DNA from: Cloacibacterium caeni
Lineage (GTDB): Bacteria > Bacteroidota > Bacteroidia > Flavobacteriales > Weeksellaceae
Direction of reading: 5' to 3'
Assembly (NCBI RefSeq): GCF_907163125.1
Contig: NZ_OU015319.1
Span: forward strand, 2,418,001-2,482,000
DNA: 64,000 bases
Both the position numbers and the translations under genes were made by a program. Shown here one piece after another: positions 15,758-23,312 of the stretch (the stretch's first letter is position 1; each line of letters starts with the position of its first letter). The notes under the pieces were generated by a model. That model was given only the letters and a program-made list of their open reading frames with translations. It was not told the origin of the DNA and did no database searches.

Positions 15758-17425
15758 CTAATCTTTTTTGATTTCCCAAGTTGCATACTCTCTACTTACT
15801 ATTTTACCCTCTTTTCCTAATGCAAAAAGAAAGTTTCTAATTTTATCTTTTTTCTGTTTCTTTGATAATACTTCTGAAAGCTTTGGAATAACTAAATTAT
15901 CAATCTCGCTTCTTTTTACTTTTTCAGATTTTGCTATATATTCTAAAATTAACTTTTTATAATAATCATTATCAAAACTTTTATTCCTTACATACTCTGC
16001 AAGTAATTCTTTGTTCCCCGTTTTTTTAATCAAATCATGAGATAAGAAAATTCCATTTCTTCTTCCTTCAATGAATTTTTTGCTCCTTAAATATTTAAGT
16101 TCATCTAAAGAAAGTTGTACTTGTTTTTGAACTTTATCAAGAAGGATTATATCTTCTAAAGTAATTTCAGGATTATTAATTAAAATTTTAGCAAACTCTT
16201 CATTAATAACCTTTCCTGTAATAGTGACTTTTACTTTATTTTCAGAAAGATTATACTCTGGCAAAGGAAAAAATCTTTGTTTTTGGAAATTAAAAACTTT
16301 GCGTATTCCTCCTCCTTGAGTTTCAATCATACCAAGATTTCTCATTGCTTCCACAAGAAAAGGATTTCTATAATTTTCTTCAGGAGAATCGTGTAAAACT
16401 ACATCTTCAACTGATTTTGGGATAAATCTTCCATAATTAGTAAATACCAAATGATCATCTTCAAATTCTATAACATTAATTCGAGATTTTTCAGAATAAT
16501 CTTGATGAGCTATAGCATTATTTAGAGGCTCTCTAATTACAAAAGGATCATATCTTAATACTTCATCAGGAAAAAGTGTCCCTTCTTTTAAATATCTGTA
16601 TTTAAGATTTCTTATTTTTTTATAAACTTCATCTACAGAAAGAATAAAAGGAATGTGGAATATCTCAAAATCTTTATCCTGATTATCAATTGTTTTAAGA
16701 TTCCATCTTATTTTAACTGCTGAATCTAAAAAATGTTCTTCTTCTTGTTTACCTAATAGAATAAAGCAAGCACGAGTAATTTTCCCTCTTATAGTAAGTA
16801 TAGCCTTATTTAGAAATTTAGCATTATCCCAACTCTCAATTTCTTCAGAATATTTAGGATTTCTTTTTACAAACTCTATTCTAGCTTTTTTTATTGCTTC
16901 TTCATCTAAATCATTTATTGTAGCATCTTCAATAATTACTTTAGTCCAATCTTCTTTATTAAAATTCTCATTTAAAATAGTATCAAGTCTTTCATTAGTC
17001 ATTCTCACCAAAGAATCGCCTATTCTTTGCCAAGCTTTCTTATGTGCATAAACTGGCAAGCGAAAAGAATGTTTAGGTACTTTTACAATCCAAACTATTT
17101 TTTTTGTATCAGAAGTAATATATTCACTTATTTCTAAATTTTCCGAAGAAAGGTTTATACAATTTTTTACAAGAGTAAGTTTAATATTTTCACTATTATA
17201 GCTATGTAAATTTTGTATTCCTACAATTTCAAATGTCTTATCCTCTATTCCTATTACAATATGTCCTCCTTCCATATTAGAAAAAGCAGAAACATAAGAA
17301 ACCAAATCGTCGCCTTCACTTCCATTAATAGAATTTTTTAAGTTCTTATATTCTTTCCAATCACAATTTTCATTTTCTTTTGGAAAATTCTCTTTCAAAA
17401 AGGATTTTAACTCTAATTCGGTCAT
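15758..17425 (-). CDS. AlbA_2/Schlafen-type ATP-binding protein
   Basis: 555 residues. The N-terminus (about 1-140) is an AlbA_2/Schlafen domain: CDWKEYKN, then SAFSNMEGGHIVIGIEDKT. The middle region has a GHKL-like ATPase_c_4 block with REPLNNAIAHQDYS and NYGRFIPKSVEDVV, followed by winged-helix segments. Such proteins are annotated as RecG-like or transcriptional regulators and often occur in accessory or defence islands; the actual role is unknown. It sits between housekeeping genes rnr and rpiB and is noticeably AT-rich, which suggests a late insertion. Confidence 0.8.
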   Translation of the reverse strand: MTELELKSFLKENFPKENENCDWKEYKNLKNSINGSEGDDLVSYVSAFSNMEGGHIVIGIEDKTFEIVGIQNLHSYNSENIKLTLVKNCINLSSENLEISEYITSDTKKIVWIVKVPKHSFRLPVYAHKKAWQRIGDSLVRMTNERLDTILNENFNKEDWTKVIIEDATINDLDEEAIKKARIEFVKRNPKYSEEIESWDNAKFLNKAILTIRGKITRACFILLGKQEEEHFLDSAVKIRWNLKTIDNQDKDFEIFHIPFILSVDEVYKKIRNLKYRYLKEGTLFPDEVLRYDPFVIREPLNNAIAHQDYSEKSRINVIEFEDDHLVFTNYGRFIPKSVEDVVLHDSPEENYRNPFLVEAMRNLGMIETQGGGIRKVFNFQKQRFFPLPEYNLSENKVKVTITGKVINEEFAKILINNPEITLEDIILLDKVQKQVQLSLDELKYLRSKKFIEGRRNGIFLSHDLIKKTGNKELLAEYVRNKSFDNDYYKKLILEYIAKSEKVKRSEIDNLVIPKLSEVLSKKQKKDKIRNFLFALGKEGKIVSREYATWEIKKD

Positions 17426-17443
17426 TATTAAATTTTCTTACTA

Positions 17444-17477
17444 ATTTAAATAAAAATCTCCAACTTTCGTCGGAGAT
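17444..17477 (-). terminator. terminator of rpiB
   Basis: On the minus strand ATCTCC pairs with GGAGAT around an AC-GAAA-GT cap, giving a GNRA-type loop, followed by a T-rich tail, directly after the rpiB stop. Confidence 0.6.
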
Positions 17478-17481
17478 GGTT

Positions 17482-17913
17482 TTATTTACAAGTGATTTTA
17501 TCAACTCTGTTCTGATGTCTTCCTCCTTCGAAATCCGTGGTGAGAAATTTCTCTATAATTTCTAGCGCCAATTCTTTGGCAATAAATCTGGCAGGCATTG
17601 CAACCATATTACAATTATTATGTTGGCGAGATAATTCTGCAATTTCTGGCATCCAAGCTAGAGCACATCTTATTCCTTGGTGTTTATTAGCACTTAATTG
17701 TACACCTTGTCCGCTTCCACAAAATAAAATTCCAAATTCACAATCTCCGTTTTCTACAGCACTTGCAGCAGGATGTACAAAATCTGGATAATCTACAGAA
17801 TCTAAACCATGGGTTCCAAAATCTACCAATTCATATTTTCCTTCTAATTGTTTCTTTGCAAATTCCTTGTATTCATAGCCTGCGTGATCTGCGGCGATTG
17901 CTATTTTTTTCAT
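17482..17913 (-). CDS. rpiB: ribose-5-phosphate isomerase B
   Basis: 143-residue RpiB, interconverting ribose 5-phosphate and ribulose 5-phosphate in the pentose phosphate pathway. AADHAGYEYK supplies the conserved D/H pair; the active-site Cys is in LFCGSGQG, with SANKHQGIRCALA after it. Length is normal. LacAB-type isomerases share the fold, but the stand-alone gene and CGSG motif favour RpiB. Confidence 0.94.
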   Translation of the reverse strand: MKKIAIAADHAGYEYKEFAKKQLEGKYELVDFGTHGLDSVDYPDFVHPAASAVENGDCEFGILFCGSGQGVQLSANKHQGIRCALAWMPEIAELSRQHNNCNMVAMPARFIAKELALEIIEKFLTTDFEGGRHQNRVDKITCK

Positions 17914-17932
17914 TTTATTCTTATTATTTCTA

Positions 17933-17940
17933 CAAAATTA
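17933..17940 (-). promoter_or_regulatory. -7 promoter box of rpiB (TAATTTTG)
   Basis: TAATTTTG on the minus strand, 19 nt before the rpiB ATG. Confidence 0.5.
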
Positions 17941-18492
17941 ACACTTTAAATGTGAATTGTGGATTAAATTTTAAAATCGATTTTTTAAATGAGCTTTAAA
18001 ATCAAGTGTTTAAGAAAATCTCAGCAAATTACTTTCAATTGTATTATCCTAATTTACAGTAATTTAAGAGAATGTTACACAATTATTAACAGAATGTTAA
18101 TTACTATGTTTAAAACTTCTGCTAAATAAAATAAAAAGGTAAAGAATTTTTGTGTAATAGAAAAAATCTTGCAAGATTATAGATTTTGTTTATCTATTTT
18201 TTTGAGGTCAAATTATTTAGTTTTTCCATAACATGTTTTTCAATATATGCATGAAATAAGAGATATTAACAATTGTTAGTAAACTTATTATTTATTTGAT
18301 TATTAATCTTTTATAATATGGAAAACTTATGAATTGCAGTACAACTCTTTCCGTAAAAAAATTAGAAAATAGTTTTCCCCAATATTCACAACTACAACAA
18401 TAGTATTCATTTCTTTTTTTATTAAAAAGAAGAAAATATGTTAGAAAATGTTTTTCGTCAGTTTGTGGAAATTTTTCTCAGGATTTTTCTTT

Positions 18493-18518
18493 TTGCCATT
18501 TTAGAAATCTTAAATTTG
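18493..18518 (+). promoter_or_regulatory. promoter of pgk (TTG-N15-TAAATTTG)
   Basis: TTG at 18493-18495 and TAAATTTG at 18511-18518. The spacing is slightly short compared with the published Flavobacterium consensus. The leader to the pgk ATG is about 50 nt. Confidence 0.5.
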
Positions 18519-18570
18519 TAAAGCTTTAAAAAAAGCAGAATAATCTAAAAACTTTAAAAAGAAAAAATTT

Positions 18571-19761
18571 ATGAAAACCATTAATGATATCAGTTTCGCT
18601 GGAAAAAAAGCATTAATTAGAGTAGATTTCAATGTACCTCAAGATGAAAATAAAAAAGTAACGGATAATACCAGAATAGTTGCTGCTAAACCTACGATTG
18701 ATAAAATCTTAAATGATGGAGGTTCTGTAATTATCATGACGCATCTTGGTAGACCAAAAGGTAAAGTAAATCCAGAGTTTTCTCTTTCTCAGATAGTAGA
18801 TGAAGTGTCTAAAGTATTAGGTAAAGAAGTGAAATTTGCTTCTGATTGTATAGGAGAAGTAGCGGAAAAAGCTGCTGCAGAGCTTCAACCAGGAGAAATT
18901 TTATTGTTAGAAAACCTTAGATTTTATAATGAAGAAGAAGCTGGAGATGAAGAATTTGCAGGAAAATTAGCAAAATTAGGTGATGTTTATGTAAATGATG
19001 CTTTTGGTACGGCTCACAGAGCACATGCTTCTACTGCTGTAATTGCTAAATTTTTCCCATCAACTAAATTTTTCGGTTTATTGATGGCTAAAGAATTAGA
19101 AGCGATTGATAAAGTATTAGGAAGTGGAGAAAAACCAGTAACTGCTATTTTGGGTGGTTCAAAAGTTTCTACTAAGATTACTATTATCGAAAATATTTTG
19201 CCAGCTGTAGATAATTTAATTATCGGAGGTGGAATGTCTTTTACTTTTATTAAAGCTTTAGGCGGAAATATCGGAACTTCTTTATTAGAGGCTGATAAAA
19301 TGGATTTGGCTTTAGAAATTTTAGAAAAAGCTAAATTAAATAATGTAAAAGTTTTCTTACCTGTAGACGTAATTGCTGCAGATGAATTTAATAATGATGC
19401 ACATAGAGAAGAGGTAGATATTTATCACATTCCAGAAAATATGATGGGAATGGATGCAGGTTCTAAAACTAGAGAAATCTTCCATGATGTGATTATGAAT
19501 TCTAGAACTATTCTTTGGAACGGACCGATTGGAGTTTTTGAAATGGAGAATTTCTCAGCCGGAACTAAAGCCTTAGGAGACAGTATAGACGAAGCTACAC
19601 AATTAGGAGCTTTCTCTTTAGTTGGTGGAGGTGATTCTGTTGCTTTTGTTAAACAAAACGGATATGCAGATAAAGTTTCGTATGTTTCAACAGGAGGAGG
19701 TGCTATGTTAGAATCTTTAGAAGGTTTAGAACTTCCAGGAGTTGCTGCGATTAATAATTAA
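18571..19761 (+). CDS. pgk: phosphoglycerate kinase
   Basis: 396-residue glycolytic kinase converting 1,3-bisphosphoglycerate and ADP to 3-phosphoglycerate and ATP. Visible signatures are RVDFNVP at residues 17-23, HLGRPKGK for substrate binding, [26 protein letters not shown], and the C-terminal GGGDSVAF nucleotide loop. Monocistronic: it has its own promoter and a strong terminator. Confidence 0.98.
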   Translation: MKTINDISFAGKKALIRVDFNVPQDENKKVTDNTRIVAAKPTIDKILNDGGSVIIMTHLGRPKGKVNPEFSLSQIVDEVSKVLGKEVKFASDCIGEVAEKAAAELQPGEILLLENLRFYNEEEAGDEEFAGKLAKLGDVYVNDAFGTAHRAHASTAVIAKFFPSTKFFGLLMAKELEAIDKVLGSGEKPVTAILGGSKVSTKITIIENILPAVDNLIIGGGMSFTFIKALGGNIGTSLLEADKMDLALEILEKAKLNNVKVFLPVDVIAADEFNNDAHREEVDIYHIPENMMGMDAGSKTREIFHDVIMNSRTILWNGPIGVFEMENFSAGTKALGDSIDEATQLGAFSLVGGGDSVAFVKQNGYADKVSYVSTGGGAMLESLEGLELPGVAAINN

Positions 19762-19805
19762 AAAATTTTGATTTAAACTTTATCTAAGTTTAAAGGTTTA
19801 AAAAA

Positions 19806-19837
19806 AATCTTCAGAAATTTTTCTGAAGATTTTTTTT
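19806..19837 (+). terminator. rho-independent terminator of pgk
   Basis: AATCTTCAGAAA and TTTCTGAAGATT form a perfect 12-bp stem with a 2-nt loop, followed by a run of seven Ts. Confidence 0.9.
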
Positions 19838-19943
19838 ATTTTATAATAGAAAGAATTTTTTAAAGTATAAAATTTCCAAAAACTAGAATTTTTATCAAAA
19901 TAGCTGAAAATTGACTTTCAGAAATAGCTTAAAAATCGATTTT

Positions 19944-20762
19944 CTAGATTTTTTTGATAATATATAACAAACTTGAAAATTCGCCGTTTTTTGATGCTTT
20001 TATGTTAGAAATTGCTCCAAGAATTCCTCCACAAATCCAAAAAAGTGGATTTTTCTTATATTTTTCACTCAAAATAGAAATGTAATAAGAATCGAGTAGG
20101 AGAGGTTTTATTTTTTCTAATTTCCAATTTTCGGTGTTGAAAAATTTTTCCATTCCTTTTTTTGAGAAATGAAAAATATGACGAGGTACATCATAAGCTG
20201 CCCAAAAATCTTTATAATATTTTGCATCGTAACAAGTACAATTGGGAACCGCAATTATTAAATGACCGTTTGATTTTAATTTGTCATAAAATAATGAGAG
20301 TATCTCAGTCTGATTTTCTATATGTTCGAAAACATGCCAAAGCGTAATAACATCTAAACTACCATTTTCTATTTCATTTAAGTTTTCTATAAATTTTGTT
20401 TTGGTAGTTTTTTGCTTGGCAAAATTTCTGGCAGCGTCACTTGGTTCATATCCCAAAGTTTGAACATCATTTTCTATATGTTTCAAAAATTCACCCGCGC
20501 CGCAACCATAATCTAGAACTTTAGCATTTTCAAAACTTACAGAAGAAAGAATATTTCTTTTATAATTTAAATTAAAAGATTGAGCAAATTTGTAAATTTT
20601 TTCTTTTAAAGAATTAGAATCTTGGTGATGAGAAATGTAATCTTTACTCTCATAATATTTACCTAAATTTTCTGGAATAGGGTAGGTTTTAAAAATTCCT
20701 TCTATTTCGGTTTCTTTAATTTCAAAAATTTCTTTGCTTAAAAAATGATCTTTTATTTTCAT
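19944..20762 (-). CDS. class I SAM-dependent methyltransferase
   Basis: 272 residues with a Methyltransf_23-type domain: AKVLDYGCGAGEFLKHIE is motif I, LGYEPSDAARNFA motif II, and LDVITLWHVFEHIENQ motif IV. A C-terminal hydrophobic stretch (PLFWICGGILGAI) suggests a membrane-associated tail. Substrate unknown; relatives often occur with cell-surface glycan genes. It lies alone between pgk and mnmG. Confidence 0.87.
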   Translation of the reverse strand: MKIKDHFLSKEIFEIKETEIEGIFKTYPIPENLGKYYESKDYISHHQDSNSLKEKIYKFAQSFNLNYKRNILSSVSFENAKVLDYGCGAGEFLKHIENDVQTLGYEPSDAARNFAKQKTTKTKFIENLNEIENGSLDVITLWHVFEHIENQTEILSLFYDKLKSNGHLIIAVPNCTCYDAKYYKDFWAAYDVPRHIFHFSKKGMEKFFNTENWKLEKIKPLLLDSYYISILSEKYKKNPLFWICGGILGAISNIKASKNGEFSSLLYIIKKI

Positions 20763-20808
20763 GTTTAATTTGCTAAGTCCAATCTAAATTTATTACAAAT
20801 TTCCAAAA

Positions 20809-20824
20809 TGTTTCACGTGAAACA
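20809..20824. promoter_or_regulatory. parS site (ParB binding), downstream of mnmG
   Basis: TGTTTCACGTGAAACA is identical to the canonical 16-bp parS consensus defined in Bacillus subtilis and conserved across bacteria. Flanking bases extend the perfect palindrome to 24 bp (20805-20828). It lies 8 bp beyond the mnmG stop codon. Confidence 0.92.
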
Positions 20825-20832
20825 TTTTACTT

Positions 20833-22698
20833 TTATCTTCCTAAATAAATAAGCAATACATTAATATCTGCTGGAGAAACTCCAGAAATCCTTCCGGCTT
20901 GCGCAATGGTTTTAGGTTGAATTTTATTGAGCTTTTGTTTTGCTTCAGCGGAAAGAGATGAAATTTTAGAATAATCAAAATCTTCTGGAATTCTAATGGT
21001 TTCTAATCTTTGTAATTTGGCTACATTATCTCTTTCTTTTTCTATATATCCTTTATACTTGATGTTGATTTCTGCCTGTTCTTTTTGTTCTTCATTATAC
21101 TGTTCTACTTTTTCTTTGATGAAATCAATTGCAGTTAATTTTTCTAAAGATAGGTTAGGTCTTGTAAGGATTTGAGCTGCTCTGTACGCTTGGTCTACAG
21201 GTGAACTTTCATTAGCTTCTAGGATAGGATTGATAATACCAGGCTTTAAAGAAGTTTCTCTCAGAAATTCTTCTAATTCCGAAGATTTAGCCACTTTTTC
21301 TTCCATATTTTTGAGTCTTTCTTCTTTAGCTAGACCAATATTGAAAGCTTTTTCTGTAAGTCTAATATCAGCATTATCTTGTCTTAAAAGCAGTCTGTAT
21401 TCTGCTCTAGAAGTAAACATTCTGTATGGTTCTTCGGTTCCTTTGGTAATTAAATCATCTATTAAAACTCCGATATATGCCTCGTCTCTGCTAAGTATGA
21501 ATTCATCTTTTTCGTGAACTTTATTATGAGCATTAATTCCTGCCATTAAACCTTGTCCTGCAGCTTCTTCGTAACCAGTAGTTCCATTAATTTGACCAGC
21601 AAAATAAAGATTTTCTATCAATTTAGTTTCCAAAGTATGCTTTAATTGAGTAGGAGGGAAGTAATCATATTCTATAGCATAACCAGGTCTGAAAATTTTA
21701 GCTTTTTCAAAGCCAGGAACATGGTGTAAAGCTTTTAATTGCACATCTTCTGGCAGCGAAGAACTGAAACCATTTACATAAACTTCTACGGTATTCCAAC
21801 CTTCAGGTTCTGCAAATAATTGATGACGATTTCTTTCTGCAAAACGATTGATTTTATCTTCAATACTTGGGCAATATCTTGGTCCAATACTTTGGATAGT
21901 ACCATTAAACATTGGAGATTTATCAAATCCAGTTCTTAGAATTTCGTGAACGGTATCATTGGTATAAGTAATGTAGCAACTGCGCTGTTTCGTTAATTTA
22001 GGAGTGTCTAAATAACTGAATTTTTGAGGATTTTTGTCTCCAGCTTGTTCTTCCATTTTAGAATAATCAAGGCTTCTTCCGTCTACACGAACTGGTGTTC
22101 CTGTCTTCATTCTACCAGCTTCAAAGCCTAAATCTACCAATTGTTCGGTAATTCCATAAGCTTTTGGTTCTCCCATTCTTCCTCCTCCTAACTGTTTATC
22201 ACCAACGTGAATGAGTCCATTTAGGAAAGTTCCATTGGTTAAAACCACAGATTTTCCTTTGATTTCTATACCTAAAGAAGTAATTACGCCTTCTACTTTG
22301 CCATTATTGATAATTAAAGATTTCACCATATCCTGAAAAAAGTCAAGATTTGGGGTATTTTCTAGAACATATCTCCATTCTTCTGCGAATTTCATTCTAT
22401 CATTTTGTGTTCTTGGAGACCACATTGCTGGACCTTTTGAAAGGTTGAGCATTTTGAATTGAATAGCAGATTTATCTGCTACTATTCCGCTAAAACCACC
22501 CATTGCATCTATTTCTCTTACAATTTGTCCTTTTGCAATACCACCCATTGCTGGATTACAAGACATTTGTCCGATGGTTTGCATATTCATGGTAATAAGC
22601 ATGGTTTTAGAACCAAGATTAGCAGCAGCAGCAGCAGCTTCGCAACCAGCGTGACCAGCTCCCACTACGATTACATCATATGTTTCGTTAAATAACAT
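20833..22698 (-). CDS. mnmG: tRNA uridine-5-carboxymethylaminomethyl(34) synthesis enzyme MnmG
   Basis: 621-residue FAD enzyme that, with MnmE, modifies U34 of certain tRNAs. VVGAGHAGCEAAAAAANLG is the N-terminal FAD loop; GGGRMGEPKAYGIT and the NGTTGYEEAAGQGLMAG block are GidA signatures; the C-terminal helical MnmE-binding domain ends in ISGVSPADINVLLIYL. The gene is bracketed by two perfect parS palindromes. mnmG (gidA) is near the replication origin in many bacteria, so this may be an origin-proximal region (inference). Confidence 0.97.
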   Translation of the reverse strand: MLFNETYDVIVVGAGHAGCEAAAAAANLGSKTMLITMNMQTIGQMSCNPAMGGIAKGQIVREIDAMGGFSGIVADKSAIQFKMLNLSKGPAMWSPRTQNDRMKFAEEWRYVLENTPNLDFFQDMVKSLIINNGKVEGVITSLGIEIKGKSVVLTNGTFLNGLIHVGDKQLGGGRMGEPKAYGITEQLVDLGFEAGRMKTGTPVRVDGRSLDYSKMEEQAGDKNPQKFSYLDTPKLTKQRSCYITYTNDTVHEILRTGFDKSPMFNGTIQSIGPRYCPSIEDKINRFAERNRHQLFAEPEGWNTVEVYVNGFSSSLPEDVQLKALHHVPGFEKAKIFRPGYAIEYDYFPPTQLKHTLETKLIENLYFAGQINGTTGYEEAAGQGLMAGINAHNKVHEKDEFILSRDEAYIGVLIDDLITKGTEEPYRMFTSRAEYRLLLRQDNADIRLTEKAFNIGLAKEERLKNMEEKVAKSSELEEFLRETSLKPGIINPILEANESSPVDQAYRAAQILTRPNLSLEKLTAIDFIKEKVEQYNEEQKEQAEINIKYKGYIEKERDNVAKLQRLETIRIPEDFDYSKISSLSAEAKQKLNKIQPKTIAQAGRISGVSPADINVLLIYLGR

Positions 22699-22722
22699 TT
22701 ATATCTATTTATAAATTTTCTA

Positions 22723-22741
22723 TTTTTTTTTTTTTTTTTTT
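22723..22741 (+). repeat. 19-base T homopolymer upstream of mnmG
   Basis: Nineteen consecutive T residues between the mnmG start codon and the upstream parS site. Tract length is prone to slippage and to sequencing error. Confidence 0.85.
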
Positions 22742-22745
22742 CAAA

Positions 22746-22761
22746 TGTTTCACGTGAAACA
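22746..22761. promoter_or_regulatory. parS site (ParB binding), upstream of mnmG
   Basis: Second perfect TGTTTCACGTGAAACA, 47 bp upstream of the mnmG start; palindrome extends to 20 bp (22744-22763). Distance between the two sites is 1.94 kb. Confidence 0.92.
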
Positions 22762-22789
22762 TTGTATAAATTTTCTACCAATTACGGAG

Positions 22790-22885
22790 TGTAACTAGCC
22801 CCGATTGCAACGGTTACCCCGCAACAAGCATTTGATTTAGCTTAGGAGTGAGGAGTAAAAGTGGAAAGCGGGAATAGCTTCTAAA
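22790..22885 (+). ncRNA. Flavo-1-like structured element (candidate)
   Basis: A GC-rich block in AT-rich surroundings. CTAGCCCCG near 22795 can pair with CGGGAATAG near 22869, and CCCCGC near 22817 with GCGGG nearby. The interior carries heptad words GGAGTGA and GGAGTAA. This layout recalls the Flavo-1 RNA motif of Flavobacteria, but I identify it from memory of such elements, not from a covariance search. Strand is uncertain. Confidence 0.4.
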
Positions 22886-22890
22886 AATCT

Positions 22891-23301
22891 TTATTCTGTT
22901 TTTAATGACAAATAAAAATCTTCTTTTGCTCGCATTGTTTTTTGTTCTTCTTCGGTTTTATCTTTATAACCACAAAGGTGAAGAATACCGTGTGCAATTA
23001 CTCTTTTCTTTTCTTCTTCGTAATTTTTTGAAATAAGACTAGCATTGTCCTTAATTCGCTGCAAAGATACAAAAATCTCTCCTGAAATGGTTTTTCCACG
23101 AACTTGGTCGAAAGTAATGATGTCTGTATAATAATCATGGTCTAGAAAATCTTGATTGATTTTGAGCAAATATTCATCATCACAGAAAATATAATTGATT
23201 TCTCCGAGTTTTTTTCCTTCGGAAACAATGATATTTTCGATCCAATTTTTAAGATTTTCGTCTATATTTTCGTCTATATTTTCGTAAAAAAAGTGTATCA
23301 T
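22891..23301 (-). CDS. ybeY: rRNA maturation RNase YbeY
   Basis: 136-residue metal-dependent endoribonuclease used in 16S rRNA 3'-end maturation and ribosome quality control. The family motif appears as AHGILHLCGYKDKTEEE: the first two His ligands are present, but the third metal-binding His of the usual HGxLHLxGYDH is replaced here (KD), which is also the form I recall from other Bacteroidetes. A YYTDIITFD segment matches the family. Start is 11 nt after the patatin gene's end region on the same strand. Confidence 0.93.
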   Translation of the reverse strand: MIHFFYENIDENIDENLKNWIENIIVSEGKKLGEINYIFCDDEYLLKINQDFLDHDYYTDIITFDQVRGKTISGEIFVSLQRIKDNASLISKNYEEEKKRVIAHGILHLCGYKDKTEEEQKTMRAKEDFYLSLKTE

Positions 23302-23312
23302 TAATTTATTTT

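Larger units (their letters stand above)
17914..18570. other. 657-bp AT-rich intergenic region between rpiB and pgk
   Basis: No credible gene. It holds the rpiB promoter (17933-17940), a pair of AGAATGTTA words 22 bp apart (18069 and 18091), a perfect 14-bp palindrome AATCTTGCAAGATT at 18165-18178, and the pgk promoter near 18511. The length is unusual for this compact window; a small RNA or regulatory region is possible but not demonstrated. No convincing DnaA box was found. Confidence 0.5.

Noticed and set aside
17763-17999. Plus-strand open frame overlapping the rpiB start
   Set aside because: Mostly antisense to rpiB, low complexity, no start signal.
18040-18500. Possible replication origin between rpiB and pgk
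   Set aside because: AT-rich and near parS, but no cluster of TTATnCACA boxes; only poor partial matches such as a TGTGGAAAT near 18461.
20763-20832. tRNA gene in the mnmG/methyltransferase gap
   Set aside because: No cloverleaf or GTTCRANNC element; the gap is explained by the parS palindrome.
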